A stretch of DNA of 64,000 nt from Morchella semilibera (GCA_009192285.1 CM018605.1:1016530-1080529), one strand, 5' to 3'; shown: positions 20,829 to 32,504, counted from the stretch's first letter. Numbers and translations: made by a program. The notes: generated from the letters alone by a model not told the origin.

Positions 20829-21764
20829 TCATAGAACCATCAAGTCCTGGAGGTGGCGATGATGGCCTGATTGGTACCAGAAATGGGAGCTCATGGAGGT
20901 GAGTACCCGCCGCTGTGAACGGGGTGGTGAAGAGGGTGGTGCCGTGGTTGTTTCGTCGTTGTAGAAAAACCCACGGCACCCATCATGAGCATTTCTCTCA
21001 GTGTTTACTCTCACCAAAGAGGGCGGGAACACTGAGAGAGGCTGCGGCGACGTCTCGGGAAGTTGCAAGTGCGATATTGGAATTGCAGTCTGGTTCGTCT
21101 GCACTTTGAAGAGTGCTACGCGGAGGCGGAGGCGAAGTGCTCTTGCTGCTGCCGAACTCGAAAAAGCTGCCGACAACGAGGTCTCCGGGTTGAGCGATGT
21201 CTGGAAGGGATAATCCCACTTTCCCGCCTGCGGGATCCCTAGTGGTCGGCCTTCGAAATAACCCTTATCTACCTCTGCAAACCTTGCTTCTTGGTGCTGG
21301 TATTCCTGTCCTTCATCTACCAAGTCTCGGTTCGTTAATGGCTCGGGGTCCACGGTCTATTTAATCCCTGTCAACAACTAAAGTTCCTAAAACAGCAACC
21401 CCTTGCGTCACCACAAGCACTGAACACTTACAGGTTGTCCAAGTTCCGTTGTGTCAGCATCATAAGCCGATGAACACAAACCCCCCTCTACAATACCATC
21501 CTCTAACCAGTGCTCAATTCCTAAACGTTTGTCGGGAATTTCGGTATATCGGGCAGCTTTGGGGGTTTGTATGTCATCCAGGAAATCAACTGAGCGCTTT
21601 CCCAGCAACTTACCCTGGCTTCCCCTCCTGAGTTTTTCGTCTAACTCACTATCAAAACTCCGTGGGGTAGCCAGTCGGTGAGTGTAGATATTTCCATCGA
21701 GAGGACCAAGTGCCTGGCGCCGCTGGAGACTTGCTCGTGTAGCCATCGAATCGTGAATGAACAT
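20829..21764 (-). CDS. hypothetical two-exon protein, 286 aa
   Basis: Proposed exons (minus strand): 21432-21764 and 20829-21356. The intron of 75 nt begins GTAAGT and ends TAG, and the phase closes exactly (GQP then TVDPEPLTNRD). The first exon has MFIHDSMATRASLQRRQAL and LDDIQTPKAARYTEIPDKRL. The second has RPLGIPQAGKWDYPFQ and a low-complexity Ala/Arg stretch, then Pro/Ser-rich text. I do not recognise the family. The middle (Arg/Leu runs) and the end look weakly constrained, so the C-terminal end or the whole model may be wrong. It lies next to the transposon cluster. Confidence 0.4.
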
Positions 21765-22589
21765 GCCGGAGGCGGAGAGGTTGATGAGACTGAAGGTGTG
21801 CGAGCGACCAACCTCGCTGGCGAGGGTGAGAGATGGAAAAGTCCTAGGATTGGACTATTAATAAAGGATGCAAGACCATGCATGGAACAATTCAATAAGC
21901 ATTCGTGACACCTTGGCACCATACGGGAGGCTGGACCTGTTGCTGATCACTGAGGCAACCCTAACCCTTGGTATTTTTTTGGTTGTTGAACCTAAATTAT
22001 CTATCGGTCACAACCACCACCTCATCACACCGTAAGGGCGAGACTAGACTTTAGTGTACAGCCGCTCTTCAAAGGCGTTCGTGATTCATATACATAAGAT
22101 GGTCAGTGCCCAAAATTTACAGAGTTGAATCCACGAACTCAAATGTATCCATAAAACTATAGAAACTTGATAATAGAGAATAAAAACATCATGATCTAAT
22201 ATTGATTTTAGCCACCATTAAGTACTGATGGCTTGAGATTTTAAACATTTCAATGCACAGTTTGATAACTGACTTAAGCCGGACATGACATACTAAACCC
22301 GAATCACGAACACTTTTGATGAGTGGCTGGTAGCTTTCCCAACAACCCTCAAGCACCGCCCTACCAGGTTGCCGGGGCTTCAATTCGAAAAAAACTCAAA
22401 ACGTTCAATTCAAACAGCGGAAACTCTTAGAGTACAGAATGAAGGAAAATATAACAAGAAAAGGAAGGACGCCATAAGAAATTATACCAATTTTTGGTTA
22501 ACCAGCTCAACCCTTGTCTGTCGGTCAGGGCAAATCGGCGAGGAGTTTATGTACCCATAATTTGTTGTTCCTTTGTTCCACACTTAAGC
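21765..22589. other. intergenic; holds a fragment of a dispersed repeat
   Basis: No gene seen. At about 22008-22052, CACAACCACCACC followed by CATCACACCGTAAGGG matches the end of the fold-back element at 32732-33382, so a fragment of that family lies here. The rest is AT-rich 3' flank of NOP56. Confidence 0.5.
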
Positions 22590-24456
22590 CTAGCTCCTCT
22601 TCCCCTTCTTGGACTTCTTCTTCTCGTTTGATCCCTCGGCTTCCGCATCATCTTCTCTCCGCCTCTTCTTGCTTGATTTATCTTCCTTGCCCCCTTTTGC
22701 CACTTTCTTATCCTTCTTCTCCTTCATCTCCTTCGTCTCCTTCTTTTCCTTCTTTTCCTTCTTTTCCTTCTTCTCCTTATCCCTTTTCGGTTTAACAATG
22801 TTCTCGATATTTTTATCGATTTCTTCGTCACTGTTATTATCAGCATCGACATCAATGTCTGCGAGAACAGCGTCCATTGCAGCTTTCTAGGGAAACTATT
22901 AGTAATATTCTAACTTGTTTACTACCAACCGCGAAACATACCATGGCATCCTGGTTCTTAGTAGGGGCAGAACCGTTGGCATAGAAATCAAGACGTTCTT
23001 CAACTTGTTTCCTCAGAGCCTCACCGAATTTTGTTGTGGGGACATCTGAAAAACTGTCGATTCTAGAGGCAATGGAACATTTGTTGGCCAAAAATCGGGA
23101 AATTCTTCCCTTGTTCTTAGCACCAGCCCTACCGATAAAGGAAGAATGATAGATGAGACCGTATTTCGGGGTGTTTCCCTTAGTTTTTAGAGCTCTGTAA
23201 CTCGTTAGTATCCAAATTATGAACCGTCACCCGGTCGGAACCTGGTTTGGTGATACCTGAACAACGCTTTCTCCGCACCAAGGATCTGCACTGTAGATGC
23301 TGGATACTTTGAAAGATTGGTCAAACTCCCAGCATGTGAGATCAATCTAGCACCAACGATCTCTCCGATAAGCTGTGCCAAATTAGGGGCCACAATTGAC
23401 ATCTTATCCACCAGGTATCCGTGCAAAGTCTTTCTATAGTCTGCGAGCGAAACAACTTTCTCAGCGAATGAGCAGATGTTGGTCATGTCTGCGTCAGAAA
23501 TATCCTGGCCCATGGAGACCTTAGCGGCGTCAATAACGTCCTGGGCAATCTGGGCGTCATCGTCAACGAGGGCAGCGAGTTCGTGGAGACGGTCGTCAGA
23601 CAAAGTCTTCTTATCGCGGACGAAAAGAATCAGGCGGGCATATTGGTGGTTATCGGAAACAATCTTGATCATTTCTGGAAAGTGCCAGGAGTACCATTCC
23701 CTGTAAACCCCCATTGAATCAATAAGCCAGTGCTTGATTTCAGGGACACAATGGAAGTTGTTTGGCGATGGAAAGGTCCACAAACCTAACTCTCATGGCA
23801 AAAGTGTTGATATCCTTGTCCAAGGTATCTAGCAATGCAATTGATTGGATAATGTGGTTATCATTCTTCTGGACCGAGAATTTCACCTTGGCCCTGGAAT
23901 ATGCGTGACCTAAACCCAACTGAGCGCGGTCCATATCACCCTCCTGAAGCTGCTTAAGAAGTTTCGGTCCATGAAGCCTTAGTCCACGGAGTAAATCTTG
24001 AACAACCTCATTTGTCTCGCAATCAACACCGGGGAAAGCAGCCTTAATTGAAGCGGCCAAGTTTTTGTCGGTGATACCAAGAACAACCTTCTTTTTCTTG
24101 CCGCCCTTTGGGAGGTTAACTTCAAGGAGAGCTTTGAGGTGGTCACTTGCGATACCTTCCGAGATGTCATTTGCGTTCTCAAGTGCTTGCGCAGCGCCTC
24201 TAATTTCCACAATTGTGTTAATGACTATAACAAAGCGCTCACCCAGCGCAGCTGCCAAACGGTACGACAGGTTGAGAGGGACTCACTGGAAAGGCGCAAA
24301 TGAGACGAGTTTGACCAACTTCCCGAATTTAGACAAATCAGTGGCAGCTTCATGAACCTCTTTGAGACGACTACCAATGGTCTCAGGTTGCAAAACGACT
24401 TGGTAGAGGCCATAGCCTACCGAGGTCTCTTGAAGAAGGTAATCGACAGCGGACAT
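22590..24456 (-). CDS. NOP56: NOP56, box C/D snoRNP core protein (525 aa)
   Basis: Scaffold of box C/D snoRNPs in the nucleolus. With NOP58, fibrillarin and SNU13 it positions 2'-O-methylation and rRNA processing. Exons (minus): 24287-24456, 23786-24199, 23257-23700, 22942-23194, 22590-22886; all phases close and give 525 residues. N-terminus [16 protein letters not shown] with IGSRLKEV and KLVSFAPFQ as in yeast Nop56. NOP domain: [92 protein letters not shown]. The tail is KEK/KKE-rich (last about 80 aa), typical of nucleolar Nop56/58. NOP58 is less likely because the N-terminal wording follows Nop56. Start chosen at the ATG of MSAVDY; an upstream TTG is in frame but not needed. Confidence 0.95.
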
Positions 24457-24893
24457 CTTGGGCAATTCCGTTGTAGCGAAGTTTGTTGGGTGGAACGGTT
24501 GCAGCGAGAAAATTTCAGACAGTGGATATGCTAACAGTTTGTGGAACTTAGGGTACAGGGTTTGGTTCGACTAGTGGGTCCATCCATATGCACCATGGCA
24601 CGGCGCGTCTTAAAGGTAAAACAAAGTTGTTGGATACGATTGGTCGATGTCGGAATCAGGATAATAGAGTATAAAATGGCTTGGGGAGTTTAGATACGTC
24701 AGTATCGAAAATGGCATAGAAAGTTGGGAGTTTTATTGGCTTTTATAGATTTCTTTGGGCTTAGTAAGCGGTAGTGGAAATAATTGTACTGTCTTTACTC
24801 TCTGCCTCCCACCTCACTAGGCAATATTTCCTTTCTGTTAGTAATACATATCTTTGGTCTTTAGTCTTCTACCTCCGAACCTGAACCTGAACC

Positions 24894-25079
24894 CACATCA
24901 GCAAGACTTCATTCATCAGCAAACTCAACTTGTGACTGTAGTCTCCCAACAGTCTCCCGGGTCTCCTGAGTGTCTCCCGAGACTCCTGGATATTTTTTCA
25001 GTCTCCTGAGGCTCAGGAAACTCTCAGGAAACCCAGAAGACAGTTGGGAAACTCCGGGTACAAGTTGAGTTTGCTAATG
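24894..25079. mobile_element. miniature inverted-repeat element, copy 2, about 380 bp upstream of NOP56
   Basis: A 20-bp end (CATCAGCAAACTCAACTTG at about 24914 and its near-perfect inverse CAAGTTGAGTTTGCTAATG ending about 25079) encloses the same CTCC-rich interior seen at 957-1093. Just outside the left end lies ACATCAGCAAGACTTCATT, the inverse of the right end of copy 1, so the left edge is compound. It is longer and has better-kept inner TIR than copy 1. Confidence 0.7.
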
Positions 25080-25080
25080 C

Positions 25081-25725
25081 ATTCTTAACCCCATTCTTAT
25101 CCCTGTTATCGTACTCGTCCTCATTCCCGCCCTCGAACTCGTCTCCATCCCCTTAGAGTATCGTAACATGGATGTTACGCTCATATATAAAGGGCAATTG
25201 TTACACCTTATCATTAGATAGTAAGATTGGCGGTATATGAACTACACTATCATTTCTGTTACTGTGATTATCCGCATACTAATTAATGGTTTGCTGTGGA
25301 ACCTAGTCTGTTGCGATACTTCAGTTTGAGAATGCCCCTCTTCAGGTGAGGTGGATGCTTTTACTCTAGTAAGCATTACCCAGTAGCCATTGGCCCATTA
25401 CGGGGTGGAGTATTAGAATTCATTGTTGGTATGTTTGATATGGGGAGTTGCCCATTGCTTGATGCACTATCGGGTTTTTTTTTTGATTGTGGGCTCGTAC
25501 AAAAGGATACTGAAGGTACTAGAGCACTTGAAGACCTTCCTCTGGCCAGTCCTCTAGCCACTAATGATGCATAGGCACGTTATCCTAGCTTCCCATTACT
25601 ATATCTCCACCTTAGCACTCAGAATGTAGGTATACTTACAGCAGGTTGTGGTCCCCATTTCAGGTACTTTCCTGTCGCTGTAATAGCCGGAATCTAACAC
25701 TAACTCTGAGCTTATAACAGGCCTT
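25081..25725. repeat. LTR-like and dispersed repeat relic
   Basis: ATGTTACGCTCATATATAAAGGG (split here: a GTTAC start, then a TATATAAA box at about 25190) looks like the promoter side of a Ty1/copia-type LTR, but I found no matching end or target duplication. From about 25605 the text repeats that at 19858-19975. No gene in 24,540-26,467 otherwise; A/G-rich tracts near 26,190-26,280 include a run of G. Confidence 0.4.
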
Positions 25726-26467
25726 GTATATACCCATACATCCAATTCTAGGTCAATGAGGATCCCACTGAGCAGGGAAACGGAGTATATTCCTTAAATC
25801 ATACTTATTTGCTACTTAAAAAGTCCTCTTTATTAGACTAACCTTTGACTAAGCCCTTGTTAAAGGTGGACCAGGCCCATAGGAATATCTGGTCGGGCGT
25901 TTTAAAAAAAGCAAATCTTAGATTCTATTTCCGCCCCCTCCTTGGGGTATTATACAAAAGAACTCCGAAAACACAAACTAGATGCTAGTTATACAAAAGG
26001 ATATAAGGAAATGCCACGACTTGTTTGCCGCCCCTGCCCAACCTCAATCGCAGACTTTTATATAAAACACCATCACAAACAAGAAAAGAAATATAATGAA
26101 AAGACCCGCCAGCCCGTCCACCCCCGGAACCCCGTGTATTTATGCAAGGAAAGAGAAAACACGACTCATAAACGAGCGGCAGATTGATTGACAAAGAAAA
26201 AGCAAATAAATGAGGAAAGGGTGTTTGTATGCAGCTATAAGGAAAAGGAAAAGGGAAAGAGGGGAGGGGGGGGGAGGAGTTACGGAATCAATAAATCCGA
26301 TAACTTGTTAGAAAACAAGGGTGTTAGATGTTACTCCGGAATACGGCACCCCACCCCACGATACTCCCTTAATTTCCAGTACCGCCAGCAACCCCCCCGC
26401 ATCTCCATGCATGTGCGCAAAACGGGAGAGAAAAAGTCTCGCATTCCCGTTGTTCTCGCTGCTTCCG

Positions 26468-28223
26468 TCACCGCGATACCGCTGGCATTTTCCAGCTAAC
26501 CAGATCTTCCCTTGCACGCATCTCGTCAAGCTCTCGCTCGCTTTTGGTGCTCCGGATGCTACTTCTACCGCTTGCTTTTCTTTCTGTAGGCGGTGGCATC
26601 GCAAAGCTAACAATGCTTAGCGTATCACCATCCCGCCTTCGTCTAAGATCGTTGGTGCCGAGGTGCGTGTTCCCCGTAGTTGAATTCGCCCCGCCGCTAC
26701 TCACAGCGCTTAACGAATCACTATCACTTCCATCCATTCCTCCCCGACTAAGTCCCCCTTCATATCTGACCGATTTGGGTTTCCCGCGGCGGGATCGTTC
26801 AGAGCGGGGGGTCCATCCATCACCGCCGGCAAAGATATCATCAATACACTCCTCCGGATCGAGTTCCCCTGCCTGAAGCTGCCACGAAGCTGCAACTGTG
26901 CTGCGGTACATGTCGTGGATGGCGTTTCTGTCCCGCTTCTGGAACCTAGAAATAGAACGGTCTGTATAAAATTAGGCATGCTCAATACCAGGTCTAGTGG
27001 TAGACTCACGTCCAGGCTCCTCCACATCTCGAGACTCCCCCGATAATTCCTGCTATGCCACCAAAGACCTGAGCGCCTTGTAATTGAGGACTAAATTCAC
27101 TGTCAGTATAAGGAACAGGGGGGAGCTCTAAGGATTATAAAACATACGCCATAAAATTCTCATCTCCACCGACCTGAGTAAGCGCGATTGTAATCTAAAC
27201 GCGCACCATATCCTTATTAGTCCCCAATCCGACCCTCGGTGCTTCGATGTCATTGTTATTTCAGTCTCCACCTCACGGAACCCACACACCTTCAAAGTCG
27301 AGTTAATCTTGCTATCCTGCATCAGATACCTCCTCGTATCCCTATGTACCTGTGTGTACTCTGCCAGATTGAGGTGCACCGTCCCCAGCGTGATGCGCTC
27401 CCTCGCGCCCGCATATTCCTGACAGACCTCAAAGATGATGTGCTGTTCCTGCAGCATCCCATTCCTCCCAATCGTCATGCGCACTTCTTCGCACGTGTGC
27501 ACGTAGTGCCACCCGACCTTGTGGTCCTTGATTGTTTCCTTTGTTGTACGCCCGCGGGCCTCGGCGCGGTTCGAGCCCTGGAGGTGCCATTTGACGTAAG
27601 CCTGGCCGGAGACAAGCGGAACGTTGTTCAGGTCGTGAATCTGTGCAATGCCATTTCATGTTATTATAGTGCCTCAAGAAACAAGACCATTTCGCGCATA
27701 CCCGCGGGAGGGGGGGGGAGGGGGAGGGGTTACTTCTATAAAAAGATCGAATCTAGGCTGTTTGTAGAATTTCACATGTCAGCCACTCCATAGAAACCAA
27801 AAAAAAAATGTTGTTTCAAAAAACAAGATGCTAGATCAATTCGAGTATTAAGTAGTAGATAGCAGAAGCGGGAAGGAGGGAATGTGGGAGGGTTGTAATA
27901 GCAGCGGAAGAGCATACCCTACGGTTTTTCGGCACTATAATATCATCAAATGAGAAATCCCTCGTCAGCACACCCCGCCGCAGCGATGAAGAGGACGAAG
28001 ACGTGGAAGAAAGCGTGTAACTGGAGACAGGGCGTGAGGGGGGCATGTGTATTTGGTTTTGTGCTTTTATAGAGTTCGTAGTAGTAGGAGAGGGTGGGGG
28101 AGATGGCGATCCAGAGGCAGTAGTGGTAGTAGTAGCAGTAGAGGAGGTCGAGGATAGAGAAGATCGAGAGGGGGAGAAAGAGGAGGGGAAGGAGGAGGAG
28201 AACTTCATACCAAATGTCTGCAT
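26468..28223 (-). CDS. C2-NT (EEIG1/EHBP1-type) domain protein, 431 aa
   Basis: Likely a membrane-associated adaptor: the NT-C2 domain is a C2-like fold found in EEIG1/EHBP1 and many fungal proteins of unknown role. Exons (minus): 27918-28223, 27734-27757 (only 24 nt), 27290-27640, 27148-27194, 27010-27099, 26468-26945; phases close throughout. Exon 1 is Ser/Thr/Pro-rich and ends in IIVPKNRR. The microexon gives PRFDLFIE. Then IHDLNNVPLVSGQAYVKWHL, IKDHKVGWHYVHTCEEVRM, GTVHLNLAEY and STLK, followed by ITIALTQVGGDENFMAEFSP and GAQVFGGIAGIIGG. The C-terminal part (about 150 aa) starts FQKRDRNAIHDMYRSTVAAS and becomes charged and Ser-rich. Two possible starts lie close together (28223, 28208). 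The gene is divergent from MED31. Confidence 0.85.
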
Positions 28224-29422
28224 TTCTGCTAGCACCTAGCGTGTGGAGAAGAAGGTGGGGGAGGGGGGCGGTAGTGATGATAAATAGTAGCTAGTCCAAG
28301 ATCTGATCTGATCGAGTAAGATCTAGAGGAGGGCGGTGATGGTGGTGTTGGTGGTGATGGTGGTGGTTGTGGTAGAAGTAAGGGTGACCGGAATATTGGC
28401 AGTAACAGCAGTCATGACATTTAAGCAAGCATACGGCGTAGGGTGTGTGGGGAGAGAGAGCCACGAGCAGGGCGAGTTAGCTGCGTATGCTATGAATGGA
28501 TTGTACGTGTAGGTATATAGTGACTACTCTCCTACTACTATTATATGGTAAGTATGGATGTAGTAACGTAGCTGTAGGGTGCAGGTATGGGTACGGGATG
28601 TCTACGAGAGCTCGAGAGTGAGGGGTGTGGAGTCAAAAATAAGGGACAACAAGGCCGGGGGATGAGTGGGTCCGTAAGCGGTAGCTGCGATACCGGCGAG
28701 CAGATGACTGGGGGAGGGGGGGTCAAGTTCAAGATGGCTTTACTGGGTTGTGTTGGATATGATTGATGGGGTGCGGTGTGCAGTTACAAATGAACGAGTA
28801 GACATTTAGGGGCGACAACAACGACGACGTCGGTGACATTGATTATTATTATTATGATGATGGGGGGGGGGGGGGGGATATCTCAAACAACACCCCAGCG
28901 GACAGGCAAGCACACAATGGTGGGGAAGGCGAGATTCGAGTACTGTGATAGGGTGACGGTGATGATGGTGTCTGCAAACAACCTTCCTCGAGGAGGGAAG
29001 GGGGGGGGAGGGAAAGTTGTAATTACATACAGATATACCGGAATCGATGCTTTTGTTCCTGGCTGCCGGGCCAAGGTTGTTTAAAAGGCAGCTGGCTGAA
29101 TGAGCGAGCGAACGAACAAAGGAGTTGTTGCAGAGAAATTTACTATATGGCTGGCTGTACCTTAGACAAGCCCCCCAGGGGACCTGACAGGCTCGACATC
29201 GAATTGGCCCTGACTCGGATCTGCAAGCAGCAGTTGCCAAGCATGTCTATCTAAAGCATGCTGACGTCCTCTGCTTCTGTCTGTCCACTGAATGATCTGA
29301 ACAGTGTGCCATGCGTATAATACTGCACGACGCGCTTGGCGTGATAAGCGATGCACCCCTCAACAACAACACCCATAACGTCGTCAGTCAGTCTATCCTA
29401 ATAATAATATAATAATATACCA
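28224..29422. other. divergent intergenic region between the C2-NT gene and MED31
   Basis: No gene supported. Contains TGG/GGT-rich stretches at 28325-28375, homopolymer G at 28862-28877 and 29003-29012, and TAATAATA repeats just before the MED31 start. Presumably holds both promoters. Confidence 0.5.
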
Positions 29423-30077
29423 ATGTCGCTATCACAACAACCCTACACTCGCTTCGAGATCGAGCTTGAGGTTTCTCCCTCCCCCCCCCCCCCCCCCCGG
29501 CCCCCCTCTCCCTCCCGTACTCGTACTTCTATATTCGACTGGTTCTCTTTATGTACCCAGCTGCTAGCTAGCTACGATGCAATTAGCTACATGTAGTCTA
29601 GCAGCAGCAACTCGTATTCCCCATATGATGCTCCGCCGCCATCAGAAGCGATAAACTATTAACACTGCCCCAGTTCGTCCAATGCCTCGCCAATCCCTTC
29701 TACCTCAACTTCCTCGCGCACTCCAAGGTCCTCGATGACGAGCGCTTCATCAACTACATCGTCTACCTCGAATATTTCCGGCAGCCTGCCTACGCCAAGC
29801 TTCTCACGTCCTCTCCCCCCCCCCCCCAGCCCTTCCCCCCCCCCCCCCAATCTAAACAGCTCAACAACTGACGTTCCTGCATATATCCAGCTACCCCGTC
29901 CACACGCTCGCCGCTCTCACGCTGTTGCAGCAGCCCCGATTTCGCGCCGACATCATGAACCCGGGGGTCGCGCAGGAGATGCTCAACGATGTAGTTGTTA
30001 GCATGAACCCCGATACCGCCGCCGCCGGCCCGTTACCCGCCAACGAGATTACTCCTATCCAGCAGAACGGGAGCTAG
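29423..30077 (+). CDS. MED31: Mediator subunit 31 (SOH1), 122 aa
   Basis: Subunit of the Mediator middle module, linking activators to RNA polymerase II. Exons: 29423-29470, 29674-29807, 29891-30077; phases close to 122 residues, the usual fungal size. The hallmark is FVQCLANPFYLNFLAHSKVL followed by FINYIVYLEYFRQPAYAKLL and YPVHTLAALTLL. The first exon is only 16 codons (MSLSQQPYTRFEIELE). Intron 1 (203 nt) begins GTTTCT and carries a very long C run; intron 2 (83 nt) begins GTCCTC, a weak donor, and is also C-rich. No other start is in frame. Confidence 0.93.
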
Positions 30078-31364
30078 TGCACTCTGACCTCTCTGGGAGA
30101 AAAATTGTGTATGTAGCGTAATTTGTAATCCCTAGGAATATCTCTCGGACCGTCTACATTGCGATTATCAATCTGCTCCCCACCTACCATGCCTCTGGGC
30201 GGGCGGATATACTTAGTTCTACAGTCAGGCTATTTTCCAGTATCCGCCAGGTACATGTATGTAAATAACTAGCGTACCACGCACGTGATCTCGCGGAACC
30301 TTCGTGTAGAGCGGCGCCTTAATCCCGAGAACGGTCACCAACCACGCCATGGGAGCCATAATAAGCTTCCACTATGTCAACCCAAGAGGGACTCAAGGGG
30401 GACTCGAGAACTTCCCAATGACACAGTCACCTCGATCCCAAACATGTTAACGCCCCAGATTTTAAAATGAAGTGAAAGATCACCTAGCTCGTAAGACATG
30501 GCCAATATCTAGCACATCTGTTCGTCTCCCTAACTTCAGTCGGGAACCGGTCTCATGGGCGCCCCATTGATCAGGGCCAGGAGTCGAAGGGTCTCTCCAC
30601 TTCCGCGCTCAGATGTTCCCAGAAGAGACGGATGTGCTAAAAATACCAATCTGTAATTTCTGCGTGATTTCTTTTGGGTGATATCGGGGAGGGGGGGGGG
30701 GGAGTACCAGTCGTGGGAAGGTAAAACATATACTCCTATTTTCTTGACTACGAGTAGGGAGTACTATGTAGCATGTAGCAGTAGTAGCAACAGTACTAGT
30801 ACATGTAGTATATGTAGTAGCAGTACTAGTAGTAGTACTCTACTTAGCTTGTGCCCATAATAAAACAAAGCAGGGCAGAGCAAATTACCCGACACCACCA
30901 CAACTTGTGCATACATATGCCATACCATGTGAATGAAATTGAAGGTCGACGTGACCCAAACCCCCCCAACACCTCAACAAAAATCGAAGAAGAAGAAGAA
31001 GAAGAAGGAAAAAAAGAAGAAGCTCAGTTCATGACATAGACGTAACCCCCAACCACACACCATCAAACAAAACACAGCACCAAATACCGCTTCTTCCCTC
31101 ATCCAAATACATGTACTCACACCCTACTACTACTTCGCACCCGTGGCACCACCACCACACCTACCCCCATCACTGTTAGCTCCACGCCCATACTCAAACA
31201 AGCAATAACATAAGAAGACACTACATGTACATATAAGTACTCGCGCGGCCGGATTCTAACTAAATCACGTGGTGCTGGTTTTGCACTGCTCACAGGTCAT
31301 GTGATCCAGTTAAAACTCGGCCGCGCGAGTATGTACCCGGTACATGTAGTAAATAGTACAATAC
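30078..31364. other. intergenic, no gene seen
   Basis: Contains CAGTAGTAG/ACTAGT-type simple repeats at 30775-30840, an AAGAAG run near 30985-31020, several TACATGTA sites (30252, 30800, 31109, 31222, 31341) and the 90-bp hairpin at 31240-31329. Confidence 0.5.
31240..31329. mobile_element. 90-bp TA-flanked inverted repeat
   Basis: The ends CTCGCGCGGCCG (31240) and CGGCCGCGCGAG (to 31329) are perfect inverses. The match continues imperfectly inward to about 33 bp per arm (…AACT..ATCAC). Both sides are bordered by TA (31238-31239, 31330-31331). No coding capacity. It lies 300 bp upstream (antisense side) of the stop of the small Cys/Gly gene. Confidence 0.7.
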
Positions 31365-31650
31365 TCACCCACCACCGCACCCTCCGCCCCCGCACCCACC
31401 GCCGCAACCGCCTCCACATGCACTACACCCCCAGTCCGTCATGAGTCAGCCGTCCATTATCTAACCGTACCAAGAAAGGGCCACAATACCCAGCCTTCTT
31501 ATCACAAGCAAGCACCTCCGCGTCCCATGCGGCATCAGCGTTACAGGTACCCCAGGCGCCCCTGTGAACACTAGTGTGTTTGCTGCAGGCAGCGGTTGCT
31601 GGCTTCTTAGCTGGTTTCTCGGCCCTGAACTTTCGGAAGAGTGAGGGCAT
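31365..31650 (-). pseudogene. small Cys/Gly-rich protein gene with a one-base homopolymer frameshift
   Basis: From the ATG at 31650 the frame reads MPSLFRKFRAEKPAKKPAT, then ACSKHTSVHRGAWGTCNAD, VLACDKKAGYCGPFLVRLDN and HDGLG. It then hits a stop at a five-base G run (plus strand C run 31428-31432). In the next frame, directly after that run, a Cys-Gly-Gly-Gly repeat tail continues to a stop at 31365-31367. A small basic N-terminus, a cysteine-rich middle and a CGGG-repeat end look like one protein. I infer a one-base error or mutation in the run. No signal peptide is evident and the function is unknown. An upstream in-frame extension to 31782 is hydrophobic UTR-like text and was not used. 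Confidence 0.6.
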
Positions 31651-32288
31651 GTTTAAAATTATTTGTGTAGTCGTAGATATTTGTATGTGGGTAGAGGATA
31701 AGGGGGAATTTAGAAGCTTTGTGAATACATATAGCTTTATGTGGGGGGGGGGGGGGGGGACTAATAAGTACATGTAATACATCTTACATGTATTTATGAG
31801 CTCAAACTAGCTCATTGCCTTGTGACCAGCCGCCTAGTTGTTGTGTTCGAACCCTAGACTCCTCACAATTTGAAGGGCTCTCGAGATCACGGATACATAC
31901 ATGTACTTTACAGCGATAGAATGATGAATGGAAAATTTACAGGGGGTGTCAAAATTGTGGCCCAGATACTTAGGTAATGCAGAACCGGTCAAGGAAGGAC
32001 CAAAGGATATCGTTGAAATACAGCGGGGGCGTTGGTCAGACCGAACGGCGTTACCTTATACTAGAGATGCTCAAGGCAAACCCGGAAGGCAGCCCCCAAA
32101 CCGTAGCGTAGTGCAGCCCTCGATTCTGCACCCACCAGTCTGACATCTGTTAACTAAACCCTTGCTCTCTCCCACAACCGCCAAGATCTTCTAATCTCGC
32201 TCTTATCGCCCCCACCCCCCCCCCCCCCAAAACAAGTGTCATCAACCGTCCTCACTCCCTCCCAACCTACCAGCACATACACGCGATA

Positions 32289-32504
32289 ATGTCTTCGACC
32301 TCTCCCTCACCCCCGATGACGAGCGAGCAACAACACCAAAAAGAAGAACACCTACGCGCCGTCGAGCGCATTGAGCAGGAGGAGCGCGCGATCCAGGAGG
32401 ACATTGGACGTAAGCAGGCGGAGCGCGCGACTCTCAAGGCCGTGCAGGATAGTCTGCAGAAGAAGGAGAGTGAGAAGCATCAGCGGATGGGGGGAAAGAA
32501 GTAG
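32289..32504 (+). CDS. small coiled-coil protein, 71 aa
   Basis: Single-exon frame starting MSSTSPSPPMTSEQQHQ. Residues 12-65 are highly charged with a heptad-like pattern (RAVERIEQEERAIQEDIGRK, LKAVQDSLQKKESEKHQ), predicting one long helix or coiled coil. No family recognised; small helical cofactors of this shape include chaperone-type and BLOC-type subunits, but nothing fixes an identity. It is preceded by a pyrimidine-rich leader with a long C run (32213-32228) and is divergent from the Cys/Gly gene. Confidence 0.6.
   Translation: MSSTSPSPPMTSEQQHQKEEHLRAVERIEQEERAIQEDIGRKQAERATLKAVQDSLQKKESEKHQRMGGKK

Noticed and set aside
22609-22890. Phe/Ser-rich plus-strand frame
   Set aside because: Antisense of the Lys-rich NOP56 tail.
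22590-24456. Reading the gene as NOP58
   Set aside because: The N-terminal block and the [37 protein letters not shown] text follow Nop56 more closely; a tree would settle it.
28806-29240. 144-aa minus-strand frame rich in His, Asn and Pro
   Set aside because: Built from simple repeats and a G run, with no domain and no homologous pattern; treated as chance.
31795-31870. Possible tRNA (TGTTCGAACCC B-box-like text)
   Set aside because: The arms do not fold into a cloverleaf and no matching A box or acceptor stem was found.
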